Of a stretch of 64,000 nucleotides of DNA, positions 1 to 11,600 are shown piece by piece; positions within the stretch are counted from its first letter, which is position 1; each line of letters opens with the position of its first letter. This stretch comes from Cyanoderma ruficeps (lineage: Eukaryota; Chordata; Aves; Passeriformes; Timaliidae). The notes beneath the pieces were generated by a model. That model was not told the origin of the DNA. It worked only from the letters and a program-made list of their open reading frames with translations, and did no database searches. The stretch is from assembly GCA_008694505.1 (NCBI GenBank), contig VZDJ01000056.1, forward strand, positions 4,653,205 through 4,717,204, in the 5' to 3' direction. The position numbers and the translations under genes are program-made.

Positions 1-3000
1 CAGGCTCTCTGGGGATCTGCAGGGACAGTTTTAAGTACACACTTCTTTCATTTTCAGAAGAGGAGGTGACTTTCAAGGGAAAAAATACGGAGCCAACTTT
101 TTCTTTCTTATTGCACTGATAAGGCAGGCAGGGCTCTGGTATGGGCTGCCTTTGTCTGGCCAAAACTGGGTCATTACCAGGGGCAGAGAACTGTGATCCT
201 GCCCTGTCACAGCATCCCCAGACAGCTCAGGCACCAAAGGTTAGCACAGATCAGTCAACTGAAAATGCCCTTGGGCAAGAACACCCAATAAACCCAACCA
301 TGAAACAGTTTCAGTGTGGGTTAATGCCTGGCATGGAAGGCAGGCACTGGCACAGAGCAGAGAAATCTGTTTTGCACATGAACTTTTGACATCCCTTGTA
401 ATGTCTGGTCAGCATAGGAGTAAATTTATGTGGACCTTGGGAGAAATGGTACCTGGTAGGTAAGAATGCAAAGACAAACGTGCAAAATCACATGAGATCA
501 GAGCACAGACACATCATGTTTCATTGTAAAGCATTACATTAATTTTTAGAAAGAGTTAGTCAGAAACCTATTTAACTGAAATCTAGCTTTGCAACACTTT
601 CTTAATAAACAATTTTCACCTTCTACAAAGCACAGAAAAACATCAAGTTACGCATCTGAATTAAACGGGAATACTTTTACACATTTCTTGGTGAGTTACA
701 TTTTAGTTGAAAACAATGTTTTGTAACAAAATTTAAAAACAAGAAACAAAACAAACCCAAGCATTCTATTTTAGATGAAGAGGTTTATAAGATACAAGAC
801 AGATGAAGAGAAGAAGTATTGCAGATGAGATGGAGCTTGGAAAGAAATTCATACACTAGCCACACAAAAATTAATCAGACAGCCTTGACTGTGCTATTAA
901 TGATTTTAGACCTCATGCATGGGATTTCAAAAGGTTTTACATTTCAAGTACAATACGGTATTTGTAGGACCTGTACTCAAGAGTGGCATTTGATTGATTG
1001 CACATACTCTGAGACAGAGAATGCTTTAAATGCAAAACATATTGCTGTAACATGGGAACAAAGAAGTGAAAGATACTTTCTAATTAAAACAGAGGATTTT
1101 TGATCCTAATCTCAGTCATTGTGGGGCAAATAAAGAGCAGCATGTCATAGATTTCTCAACACCCCTCCCTATATTGGTTTTTTTTGGTCAAAACATGTCA
1201 ATTCAAAAAAACAGCATTTCCAAAGGAGGTTTTGGTTTCACAAAGAAAAGGTTTTTGTTGTCAAATACTCTGTTGTAACATTTTCAGAGGAAAAATTTTC
1301 TACCTTTTCACTAGAAATACTTATTCATTTTGAAATGTAACTCTGTGCATTGAAGAAAAAAAAAGAGACTGATTTGTTCAAGGTTCTTCTGTCACGAAAA
1401 TTGCAAATACCTGAACGTTTACCAGGAAAAAAAATAAAGAGAAAAAAGGATATTTAAAACCTTTTTGTTAAAGCAGGAGCAGGCTGTCCTGGAGCTGCAG
1501 AGGGGCAGGGTGTGGACAGTGTGAGAATTAGTCAGGTCACCAAAGGCTCGGCTCCACCTGGAGCAGCAGCTGGCACAGCCGCGGGCTGCTGGGGCTCTGC
1601 TGACCCACCGTGGGGCTGCTGGGGCTGGGACAGGCAGATCCACACCCCCAAAAACACTCCTGGAGGGGCTCATCCCTCCCTGCCACGCAGGGGCCTCCCA
1701 CCCACCAAACTTTGGGAGAGGAGAACCCCAGCAGCAGCTCTGGGGCTGAGTGGGAACGTGCCCAGCCAGGATGGAGCTGGATGTGGCCAGCAGAGCTGCA
1801 GGACTTTTAATATCTGCACGCCAAGGCAATTTAAACAAGCATTTGAACCCACTTACTTGCTTATTATAGTTTAATTTAGACAGTGTCAATATCTGTGAGT
1901 AGCTCTGGGGATATTTTTGGAATTAAACTACCTAAAGAGAACATTCATCTAAGAAATCCATATGGCAGGAAAGAAGGGTAGAGCTGCTAGCATAGAATAG
2001 TAAAATCTTCCTTTTCATCACCATTCTTCAAATTAATCTCTGGAAATTTCATTTACCATCCTCATTTATACTTGCCTATTTTTAACCCTGGTTTGTTTGG
2101 GGGTTTTATTTGTTTGGTTTTGTTTTTTATATTTATAGTCCATACAGACTATTCTGTGTTTGTACAGGGACAGAAGATTATATTGCTTTACAAGTCAGAG
2201 GTACAGTGTTCCATGACATTCACTACTGGAAATTCAAAATAATCTAGATTCAGAACTATCATAATTCATTGCTAAAGAGAATCTTCCATAAATTTTAGTC
2301 CCCATCCCTTCAGGGAACTTCACAACCCAGTATTTCTAGATCAGACTTCATTATCCAGGTCATCATTTCAATTTATCAGTGCCTCGGGCCCTTTGGTATT
2401 CACAGCTAGGATGGTGTTATGTCCATCAATCACTAGGCTGTTTCCACAATCTCACTTTTCTTTCATCTTCTTCATTCTTCAAAACAACCTCTATAACTTT
2501 CCATGGGTGTATACTGGACACAGACACCTCTTACTTCTGCCAACCATTACCGTGTTTGAAGAGGAACTGATCTGTACAAATTACGGGGGCCAAAAGAACT
2601 GTTTTCAATCTAGGTCCTGTATGTTATTATTTGTTTTAGGGACTTTTTTTTTCTTTTGTTTACAGTTTTACCGGTGCCTCTTAAATCTATAAGCCTGGCA
2701 AACAAAATAGCAATATATTTTTTTCTGGAAAGCTTATTGTTCAGTCAAAAACTGACTGTTACACGTTATAAACAGAAGTAAGGACCTGACAAAGCAAAGA
2801 CTTATTAGGACTTATTTTTTATCATAGAAAACACAGGTCTGGTCAAAGGACTGAAAGGAGATTTAGACCAACACAAGGCAGAGTTTGAAAAAAGTCCTGA
2901 AGAAAAGGGCAGGAATTATTATTTAGAGTGAGTAGAAACCATAGAGTTGGCAAAAGGCTTTAAGGGGGGCGGGAGAAACTATTTGGATGATCCTGCTGCT

Positions 3001-6000
3001 TCTCTGTCTCTGTAAGGGGCAGTATAATCCTAGCTTTGAAAATATATATCACTAACCCCAAACCACCCCAAACTAAATATAGTCCTGAAATAGAAAGAAA
3101 ATTTTGAGGTCAAAACAGACGTAACAGCCCTGAGACTACTGAATTTGCTGTACCAATTACCTGTCCACAATATTACATAGTCTCCAACCAAATACTATTA
3201 GCGTGGTTCTCAGAGCAAATCAAAGACACTGCTGCACTTCCTCAAATCGTTTTTGGACGTCTCACAAGCATTCAAGAGAATCATCATCCTTAAAGATAAA
3301 GCACAGGAGACGAGTTGTTCACATGTGTCAGTACAATCTGGTTTTCAAAAATTTGTTTCTTCCACGTCTTTTTGTATCCGAATTTTTAGATCCGTTTAAA
3401 AGTTAAGAAAAATCTTCGCATTTGTCAAACACCAGCTCTTTTTTTTGTTCTAAGAGAGGAAAAGAGGGTTTCTGGTACTTCACTGAACCAGGACTCATGT
3501 GTGTTGGTGTGCAGGGAAAGAAGACTGAGGCATCAAAAGGACTGCAGTTAGTGAATTTAATCCTTCCAATGCAATTAGTCTGCAATGTGATCTGATTAAA
3601 TTGAAAGACTCGAACCACAAGTCCAGTACTTCGGGTCAAGACATAAATAGACAAAGAGGATGAAAGAGAAGTCTCCTGTGGGCTTAAATGAGTCCTGGCC
3701 TCCACAGCTCAGGTTCAGATTTCTGAGGAATGCAAGCCAGGTGGATTGATTTAACACAGCATTAAAAAACATCTGGAAAAGAAAAATATGTACATCAAAA
3801 AAATAATCATGAGACAATCTTCTCAGTGTAAAATAACTAGTGGAATGTGCGACATATAAAATAAGTTTCTGCACACATACCCACACTGCCACCATCAGCT
3901 TTGCTTTCTCATTTATTTAGGGTAACCTGTAACTGGCAAACAGGCCCTTTCTCATGGATAACAGAGGAGATGCTGAGCTGCTGGAGACTCCAACATGCTG
4001 CAAAATAGAGGAGGTGTTCATACGTGTTTGTGCGATGGACACTTGCTGTGCAATATTATCTTGTCTCCACAGATAAATTAGTCGCCTCATGCTCCTGCCA
4101 GCTTGATTTGTTTAGCCTTTACAGAGTACAGAATCCATGGAGTTTCTTGTGATTGAATCTCACGTAAAAGGTAAACCTGAGAGCTTATTCTACACTAAGC
4201 TATACATCCACCCAGGCAGCCAGAGCATTTGCTGACTTGATGATGAAAAGAAGGCTATAAAACATACCAGGGAAATCTTGAAACGTTGCTCACTTGACAT
4301 AGCAATAAGAGCCCTGCATTAAGATGCAGAGCTGATTTCCCTGATCCATGAAATTGCCTGAATATTTAAAGGCATTCTCAAACAGAACCAGCACGAAACT
4401 CAGCCTCCATTCCTGGCACAAGGACACCATGGGTTTTGTGTTCTCCAATGAAAAGAGAGCTCAAAATTGCAGAGATTAATAGTCTTTAAGAGAGGACCTA
4501 AACATAATTTCCTTTCTTTTTCAAATAATAAGAAATAAGTATTCAAAATCTCTTGAATACTAAGTGATGGTTTTGCTTGCTGACACACTGTTCAGGTGCC
4601 AGAGATGCTCAAGTTCTCTGTGGTGAGTGGTTCAAGAACCTCTCACAATAAAACAGTGTACAATTCTGTGACCATCTTTGGACAAGGACGTTTGTTTCTC
4701 TCATAAACAGGAGGCAGGGCTGGAATAGGCACAATAGCTGGAAAGCTGTGAAAAAAACTATGAAGCAAAATATTGAATTATTGTACGGTCTGAGACTTGA
4801 GATATGGTCCAGAATCCCTCACCATGTGTATATTTTCAGCTGCTAAAGGGTGAATATATACTAACCAAATATATATCTATACCATCCATACTTACAAATA
4901 TTGGTGAACTTAGGGTCAGGTATAATCACTTCCAAAGACCCATCCAGTGAAAACACAGGAAAGGAGGAATTTGAAAGGTCCATAAGCTTCCCTAGAACAC
5001 TGACCTGCAGGCTCTGCTACCTTAGGAGCAAAGGAGGAACGGAGTACAGCAACAATGAAACTACAATTAGATCATGAACAGCTTCCCGTTAGGTAACTGG
5101 AAAGGCTTTAACACAAAATACACACACCAGCAGCTTTCACACCACCAAAAGAGACATGTAACACTGGCAGACAATCCCGTCGCTGATTTCTAGCCAAAAT
5201 CACATGGGAAGGGTCATCTCCTTTCAACCTGTTCCATACATTTCACATATAATCTTCAGCATCTCCATTGCAAAGAAAGACCTGAGACTCATATTCAGGT
5301 TCAAGACTTTTCTTGTACATATATTACCATTTCTCCTTGTGGACAAAGGAGAATTCCTTAATCTTTGTCAGATTAAATATCTCAGTTTTTGTGTTTAGCT
5401 AGACTAATAGTTCTTCCCATTTCGTAGTAAAATTTTGCACTGAGCAATTGAAAAGTCAATACTCTTCTCCTGCTTCCCGTATTTCTCTTCCTCCATAGCA
5501 CATACAGCAGCCTATATTTACACAGGTATACAGAATTATACAAAATACAAAGGGAAAAGACTCTTGAAACCATCTGGTATGTGACCCCATTCAAAGCAAA
5601 ATCAGCTACACCTAATTAGCTCCTGAGATACGCTTGCCTACCCTACTTAAACAGTCTCCACAAACTCCCTAGGATATTTATTGTGATGTTTTGCTATTTT
5701 TACTTTTAGAATGTTTTTCTAATGTTTGGTCTGTTCCAGAAATTTTAATTAGAAGTTCCCTCAGAGGAGACTGGATTATTGTGGATTCTCATACATGAAA
5801 AAAAAACAAAAACACCCAAAATAAATCCACATCCAGAAGCACGACACATTGAATTTAAGGTTCATAAATTATTTGTAAGTCACATAGGTGCTTTTTCAAA
5901 CTTTGTGATTCAGAACAGTTTAAATCAAACCAGCTAGTTATGTATCCACCCTATTGTTTGCTTATAAGAAGGTCTTGATCACAGTAATTTCTTTCCTGAT

Positions 6001-7620
6001 TGAAGTTTTGAAAGTTCTAAATTCTCTGAAGAAAATAGTTGTTGACATTTTTGGATGATAAACATCCCAAAGTGATGATGATAAATAACAGTGTTGCCCA
6101 ATGATGCAGAAAAGTAGAGAAATGTAAACTGATAACCCCTGATTTATGAATACATGCTCATTATTGCAAAGTCTAGGGGTTCAAAGTTGTAAGAATGGGT
6201 CATTTTCATCTCAGTGTTTATTAAAAGTGTGAGAAGGAGGCATGAAGTGTGGCTGCCATTTTGCAACAAACAATCAATACTCTGTGTTTCCAGTACAAAC
6301 ACAAAGCAATACAGAACTTCCTGCCTTTTTAAGGCCTATAAGCATTTGTTCAATCACAGAAAATGGGAGTTTTTACATCTGCCTTTGCTTGTTCATATAT
6401 ATAGTTCTTCTCACATATAACCATTCCTTATACACCTTTTCTTTAGAGAGAGAAAAACCCTTGTCCAAGATATTAAAATAAATCCTCAGATTTTCTTTGT
6501 TAATCATATTGGTGATTATAACAAAATTTACTTCAAAAGTATTTAAACTTATTATTCCACCTATCAACAGACACTGCCAGTGAAACCCACCCAATGCACT
6601 CAAAGTCAAGAGTCAAGGAATCTGTTTTGTCACAGTACAGAAATAAATCTCGTTACATTCCTTCATCACATCCCAAGCTGGGTGATATTCTAATTTCTTC
6701 TTCTCTCACCCTATTACCTTTCTGTTAAATATTCAAAGCAGGCAGCAAAAGGGAGAAGGAAAAATAAGGTCAATACAGCAAATTGGAAAAAAAAGTAAAA
6801 TGTTCCTATCCACCGTCATTTGGTTGTTACAGTTATCTTAATCAACTCAAACAGGTTCTCTGAGACATCTAATTTGATTTTACAAAGTGCTAACCCATGG
6901 CCACGTTTGACTTTCCCTGATTCCAAACGTAAAAAATAGCCTTTATCTAATGTTGAGCCGTATCATCTAACTACACATGCAATTGCATTTGCATTACGAG
7001 GCAGTGAAACATGGCTGCAGAGACATCTTGGATGTTATCTATGTTATTACTCAAGTGGAGAATATAATCATAAATCCTTCTTTTCCCTTCCACCCTCCCA
7101 CCTTTTTTTGGAAGTACCCTTAAAATCTGGTTTTTAGCTTCACTGGGCCCATTACATTTGAACTTCAGTAACAAGAATGTGATATGAATACGTTGAGAGA
7201 AAGCATAGACAAAAGGTATATTTTCATAATGTGGTTGAGTTTAACTGCGTATAATTAGCTACAACTCATTAGGCAATAAACAGAAAAACAAAGAGATCAT
7301 GATTGGAAGGGCAATATTTTCTCCATAGAACAAACAAATAACTAAACCAGATGCCTCTTTCATGAGGCTTTTCTTGCATAAATACACCCAGCAGCTTAGA
7401 AAAGATATTTTCTTGATTGAAAATTTTTGTCTAGGAAGAAAACCTGCAAACATTACCTTGTGCAATTTCAATAAAAAGTATTTACTGCTATTGTACACTT
7501 GGGATTTTTTGATCTCAAGGATAAAGTAACAATACAGCAATGGACAGCAGATGACGAGCTTTGATCTTTTATTAGTTCTTATAATTGTCTTAATTTGTAT
7601 TCTGCATATTAAACACTCAC
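1..7620 (-). other. FHIT: FHIT intron 7, 5' part
   Basis: This is AT-rich intronic DNA downstream of the 30-nt exon. The next coding exon, which should encode HVHVHV and the C-terminal half, was looked for on the minus strand and not found, so the intron extends beyond the left edge. Contents are a GC-rich block at 1485-1800, short TA-rich runs near 4850-4885, short A and T homopolymers, and a splice-acceptor-flanked open segment at 3596-3772 described as a finding. I see no recognised transposable element. Confidence 0.8.
1485..1800. other. GC-rich block in intron 7
   Basis: This stretch is markedly GC-rich against AT-rich flanks, with an imperfect duplication of GGGCTGCTGGGGCT near 1580-1630 and few CpG. 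Both strands stay open for over 100 codons, as expected from GC-richness alone. It could be an old unrecognised repeat remnant or a GC-biased conversion patch. I see no splice-supported exon. Confidence 0.5.
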
Positions 7621-7650
7621 CTTCACCGTTTGTCCGGCTTCTGGGCCATC
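7621..7650 (-). CDS. FHIT: FHIT coding exon 7 (residues 84-93)
   Basis: This 30-nt exon encodes exactly DGPEAGQTVK, identical to human FHIT residues 84-93, in phase 0 at both ends. It directly follows the Gln that ends the exon at 8535-8680. In the family this loop (around residues 89-92) contacts the nucleotide substrate and leads straight into the HVHVH catalytic triad strand, which is on the next exon and not in this window. The acceptor is a strong pyrimidine tract ending TTACAG, at 7651 upward. The donor is GTGAGT at 7615-7620, a near-perfect consensus. Skipping this exon would keep the frame but delete ten substrate-loop residues. Read in other frames the exon has a stop, so the assigned frame is the only sensible one. 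Confidence 0.97.
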
Positions 7651-8534
7651 CTGTAAGCAAAAGGAAAAGTCTCAGGTTAGAGAATCTAACAAGGATCACA
7701 CAGGAATTCAAAAATCTTCCTCAATAATCACTTACATCAATTACACTGTCTGTAAATTAGCATATTTGTCCTGAGGACCATTCGACATTAAGATTTTGGA
7801 CAAAGCTCCTTTCCATATCAGACCCCAGCAAAGTGGGAAATTATCTCACATCAAAAAAATAACACTTCATATTTTTCATTCTTTCAGATTATATTTTTCA
7901 ATAGCTACCAATAGATTTCTGATCCTTGTGAACATAAAATCACCCGTGGAAGTAAGAATTTAATCAAAGTATGCTTGCTTAAATTCTGATTCTAATGAAT
8001 GGGCTTAGTCTCCTGGTTTGCTTTAAACAGAGTTCATTTTTGGTATAAAAACACCCAGCACAAACAACTGAAAGGTCAGAATTTATAATGTATTTACATG
8101 GCTGCAGCTCTCAGCCTGCATATAAATAGCTGTGAGGAGGGATCACCTATCTCAAGTTTATGCAGTGGGTTATGTGTGGAACAGGGGATGTGGCTGCCTT
8201 CTCCAGAGGTCAACCCTGCAAACACTTTGAAGGAAGAATATTTCCTGAAATACTCACAAACAAGCACAGCATTTGAGAGTGTTTGCTGGCTTTACCCAAG
8301 GTTTTGCAGCGATTAATTAATCACACTTTCCCGCTGGTTTCCTTTTTAGATTTTTCAATGGCAAATCTGGAAGACTGCAATGCAGTTATTTGGCTTCTTG
8401 TTTTTTATTACTGTTATTTTGCATTTATTGCCCCTTGAAGTTCCAGCGTTCTTTTGTGATTGGACTAGGGGGAAAAGGCTGAAAGCTTGATAAAACAAAC
8501 CATTAAACCTTTCTTAGCTGACTGGTTTACAAAC
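7651..8534 (-). other. FHIT: FHIT intron 6 (complete, 884 nt)
   Basis: This is the whole intron between the two recognised coding exons, bounded by GTTTGT at its 5' end and by a pyrimidine tract with TTACAG at its 3' end. At 884 nt it is tiny compared with the flanking introns. It contains no recognisable repeat, RNA or coding sequence. A short GC-richer patch lies at about 8098-8220. Confidence 0.9.
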
Positions 8535-8680
8535 CTGGATGGAAAAGGTGAGCGAGGTGCCACAGAAATGTTTCTCCACCACATTTCCAACCCTCTGTGC
8601 CGTACAAAACAAATCAGCCACTTCCTCGGGACGCAGGTCACGGAAACGCTCCACCGGCCGCAGGGGACAAACGAGGACAT
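8535..8680 (-). CDS. FHIT: FHIT coding exon 6 (residues 35-83)
   Basis: This 146-nt internal exon reads, after a split first codon (xAT), [12 protein letters not shown], then [12 protein letters not shown], then VVEKHF, and ends TSLTFSIQ. That matches human FHIT residues 36-83 with about 7 differences in 48, comparing with the human protein from memory. It forms part of the HIT fold. Gln83, the last residue, is a known nucleotide-phosphate contact in the family. The acceptor is a pyrimidine tract ending in CAG just above 8680. The donor is GTTTGT at 8529-8534, a weak match to GTRAGT. The exon starts in phase 1 and ends in phase 0. The split codon supplies AT here, which fits the family's His35 if exon 5 ends in C. 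Odd points are Cys at positions 60 and 74, where the human protein has Gln and His. The exon is locally GC- and CpG-rich within AT-rich introns. Confidence 0.97.
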
Positions 8681-11600
8681 CTGAAGGTGGCAGTGTCAAG
8701 GCACAAACACAAATCTGAGAGGTCTCAATCAGTCTCAATCCCCAGCCTGTAACCTGGTTCTGATCACCCTTGAACTGCCTGAGCTCTTCCTCCCTGGTGA
8801 TGCAGCAAGAGCACCAAAAACATTGGGCTAATTACAAGGGATTATATGATGCTTTGTTCAGAATTCTATTCCTGACATCCCTCAGATATGGGCAGGATGA
8901 CTGAGGTGCTCGGGCTATACTGAGACATTTAAGGGAAAGCAAATTTTTCACAGACTCAAATTTACCATCTCAATGGAGAAATGCTGGTATTTATCTCCCT
9001 TGAAAGTCAGAGACATTTTCTATTGTGATTAAAAACGGGGAAAAGCCAAAGAAATTTAAGAGTGCTTTGGAGGTGTTGTCTGAGACAGCAGTCTTACAAT
9101 GCTTTTCCCCATATGCAATAAATGTAGCTTTGAAAATCTTGATCTTACACCTCTAATTTTAGGCACCTGAATATGACAAGCTGGCACTATGCTGATCAAA
9201 GCAGATCAATTATTTTTACACATTAATTACAATTCACAAGGAATGCTCACCCGTTGTAAATATAATGTGTTTTTAAAAATACATTAAGATAATTAAGACT
9301 ATTTCCTTTTAAGCACAGTGCTCACAACCCTGTAAATATACTTTGATTTAGTTCTACCTTGGTGACTGTGATTTGAGAGTCACTGCAATGAAGCTATAAA
9401 GTAAATAATGGAAGTACACAGACGCTGCTCACAGCCATCTGATCTGCTGTGTTCACAGTAATTAATAATTACTATGATTCCTCGCTTGAAAGTCAATTAT
9501 GTAACATTACTAATATGGTCCAGAATTCTTAGCAGAGCCTGAGTTGTGTAGCTCCAACAAGTAAGCACTTGATTCTCATTTCAATTCCCAGCAGACAGGA
9601 TTCTTTGCTGACTTATAGAATAGAATTTGCAGAATGAAGACCTTAAAGTAACCTTTAACACCACTTGAACTTTCATGACCAAAGGTTACGAAAATTATTT
9701 TTTTCCAGTATTAAAATAAGTTTTCAAAGGACTATTTGAAGAAAATTAAGTTCCATGCCATTGTATTACAGCCGTCTTTATTTTTACTGCATCTTGAAGC
9801 CTGCAGGTATTCAGGAATATTCTCCATAATCTGGGAAAGGTAACTAGGAGCTGCTCTGCAGTTAACAGGTTCACAAAAAGGTTACATCAACCTGATTGTC
9901 AAGAACCACGTGAGACATTTGAAATAAAGGGAGATTAGTACATACGAAAGATCAATTATTTCCATAATCACAGAGACAATATGTTTACATACACCAAGGT
10001 TATATTATAAGAATCACACTTATCATACTGATAGGAGAATACCAGACATTTTCTCAAAGTAAAAATGTAGTGGCAGGTTTTTTGATCATTTTTCACAATC
10101 CAGATGAGGACAGACAAGTCTGTAATGGATATTTGCTAAAGTGGGAGCAGAATTGAACGGGCTCTACCTGTAGCAGCTCCCAAAAGAGCAGGAAGAGTCT
10201 GATCCCAGCTGTGGGTGTTAATCTACTTGGAAAATCTGTCTTTCAGGGGTTTTTATACAGAATCAGCTATGCCATCACTATTCCCCTTTTTGCTTGTTGC
10301 AACTTATGGTGCTAACATGTAAGAAAGGTGAAAAATATATTTAGAAAGCAGGTACTTGGAAACAAAACAATCCTGGATGGGGGCAAACCCCCTAGTTTTG
10401 TGGGGGTTTAGTTGTGCAATGCTGTGTCCCTTGGTAAATTACTGGGCATTGTAAACCATGTAATTCATTTGTGCCTTCCCAGTGCATTGTACAAAGCACA
10501 TCCATAAAGGATGCTATTGGCCAAACTTGGGGCCCAAGGGAAGAGCTGCAAAGTTGATTGGCAGACCTGATTTCCATATCAGGAATAAAGGAATAGAAAA
10601 ACTAATTAATTTTACTCATAAAAAGGAAATCCATGTCAACACTAAAACAGGAAAAAGGACATTTGTTTAATCTGAGTTCATTTTTCAAAAGGAGAGAAGA
10701 GAAGCTTGCACCCTTAGGGCATCTGATACTTAAGTAGATAATTATCCTTCTTCTGCAGCACTGCTTTATTATCATGGCTCAACGAACCATTTATAAATGA
10801 AGAATTTCCCCTCACTTACCTCTAGCCAAACTGCTGCTTACATTAAGACAAGTTTCCTTTTCTCCTTTCAATTTTTCCCCAGCAGTGTCTCTCCCTCTCA
10901 GACTCGCACACGCCTCACCAGCAATTGTTTGTCCTCTACCCAGCTCAGGGCCACAGCCACAACTTCTGCATTAATGATGGTTAATGCAATCTGGTGTTAG
11001 CACTGTGGTATTTGCCACTGCAATGGGTTGTGGAAAACATGAGTTAAACAGTTCTTGGGAAAGATTTTGTTTCCAGGGTACATTGCAGAGGGAGTGAGGG
11101 CTGGTCCTGACTAAGACAGGACAGGTTTTCTCTTGAGTTTGTCACTAATCTGCACTGTCGTTTCACAAGTTCTCCTCTTCCACACATCATCTGTCTTACC
11201 TGCTTAGATGGATTTGCCACTTGGTGCAGTGGAGGTTTCTTACTAGCCACAAATCTCTCTGCTCTTGCGGGGCCACCAGTGCTCCTGCAGAACCTCGTGC
11301 TGCACCCGTGGCATTCTGCAAAAAAGACTTGCACTTCCTCCTTACATCACCAAAGCTCATTTACAACTCAAACTAGATTTTAGCTATATTTCTGTCTTTG
11401 AATTTGATAAATAATTCAAAGGCACAATCACAGAACAGAGCATCTTTTCTGAACTTCCCATCATTTCAAAATAATTCTACAAAGAATAATGATAGAAATT
11501 CTGAATCAGAGCTAAATTAACATGAGAATGTAATTAGGACAACATTCAAGTTATATTTAACTATGAATACATTTAAAGGGAAATGTTAGAATGAATTCAT

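Noticed and set aside
4596..4622. A 27-nt plus-strand segment between CTGTTCAG and GTG|GTGAGTG.
   Set aside because: It is antisense to the FHIT transcription unit with no neighbouring exons, and such acceptor-donor pairs are frequent by chance.
7259..7711. A 150-codon minus-strand open frame spanning the exon at 7621-7650.
   Set aside because: It reads the FHIT exon in a different frame (WPRSRTNGE instead of DGPEAGQTVK) and continues through both introns, so it is a shadow.
8487..8684. A plus-strand open frame opposite FHIT exon 6, with a TTTCTTAG ... AAG|GTGAGC pair around 8517-8546.
   Set aside because: It is antisense to a certain coding exon, and no known family matches the plus-strand reading.
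10881..10979. A plus-strand acceptor (TTTTTCCCCAG) followed by about 100 nt.
   Set aside because: The candidate donor is poor, the orientation is opposite to FHIT, and no protein match is apparent.
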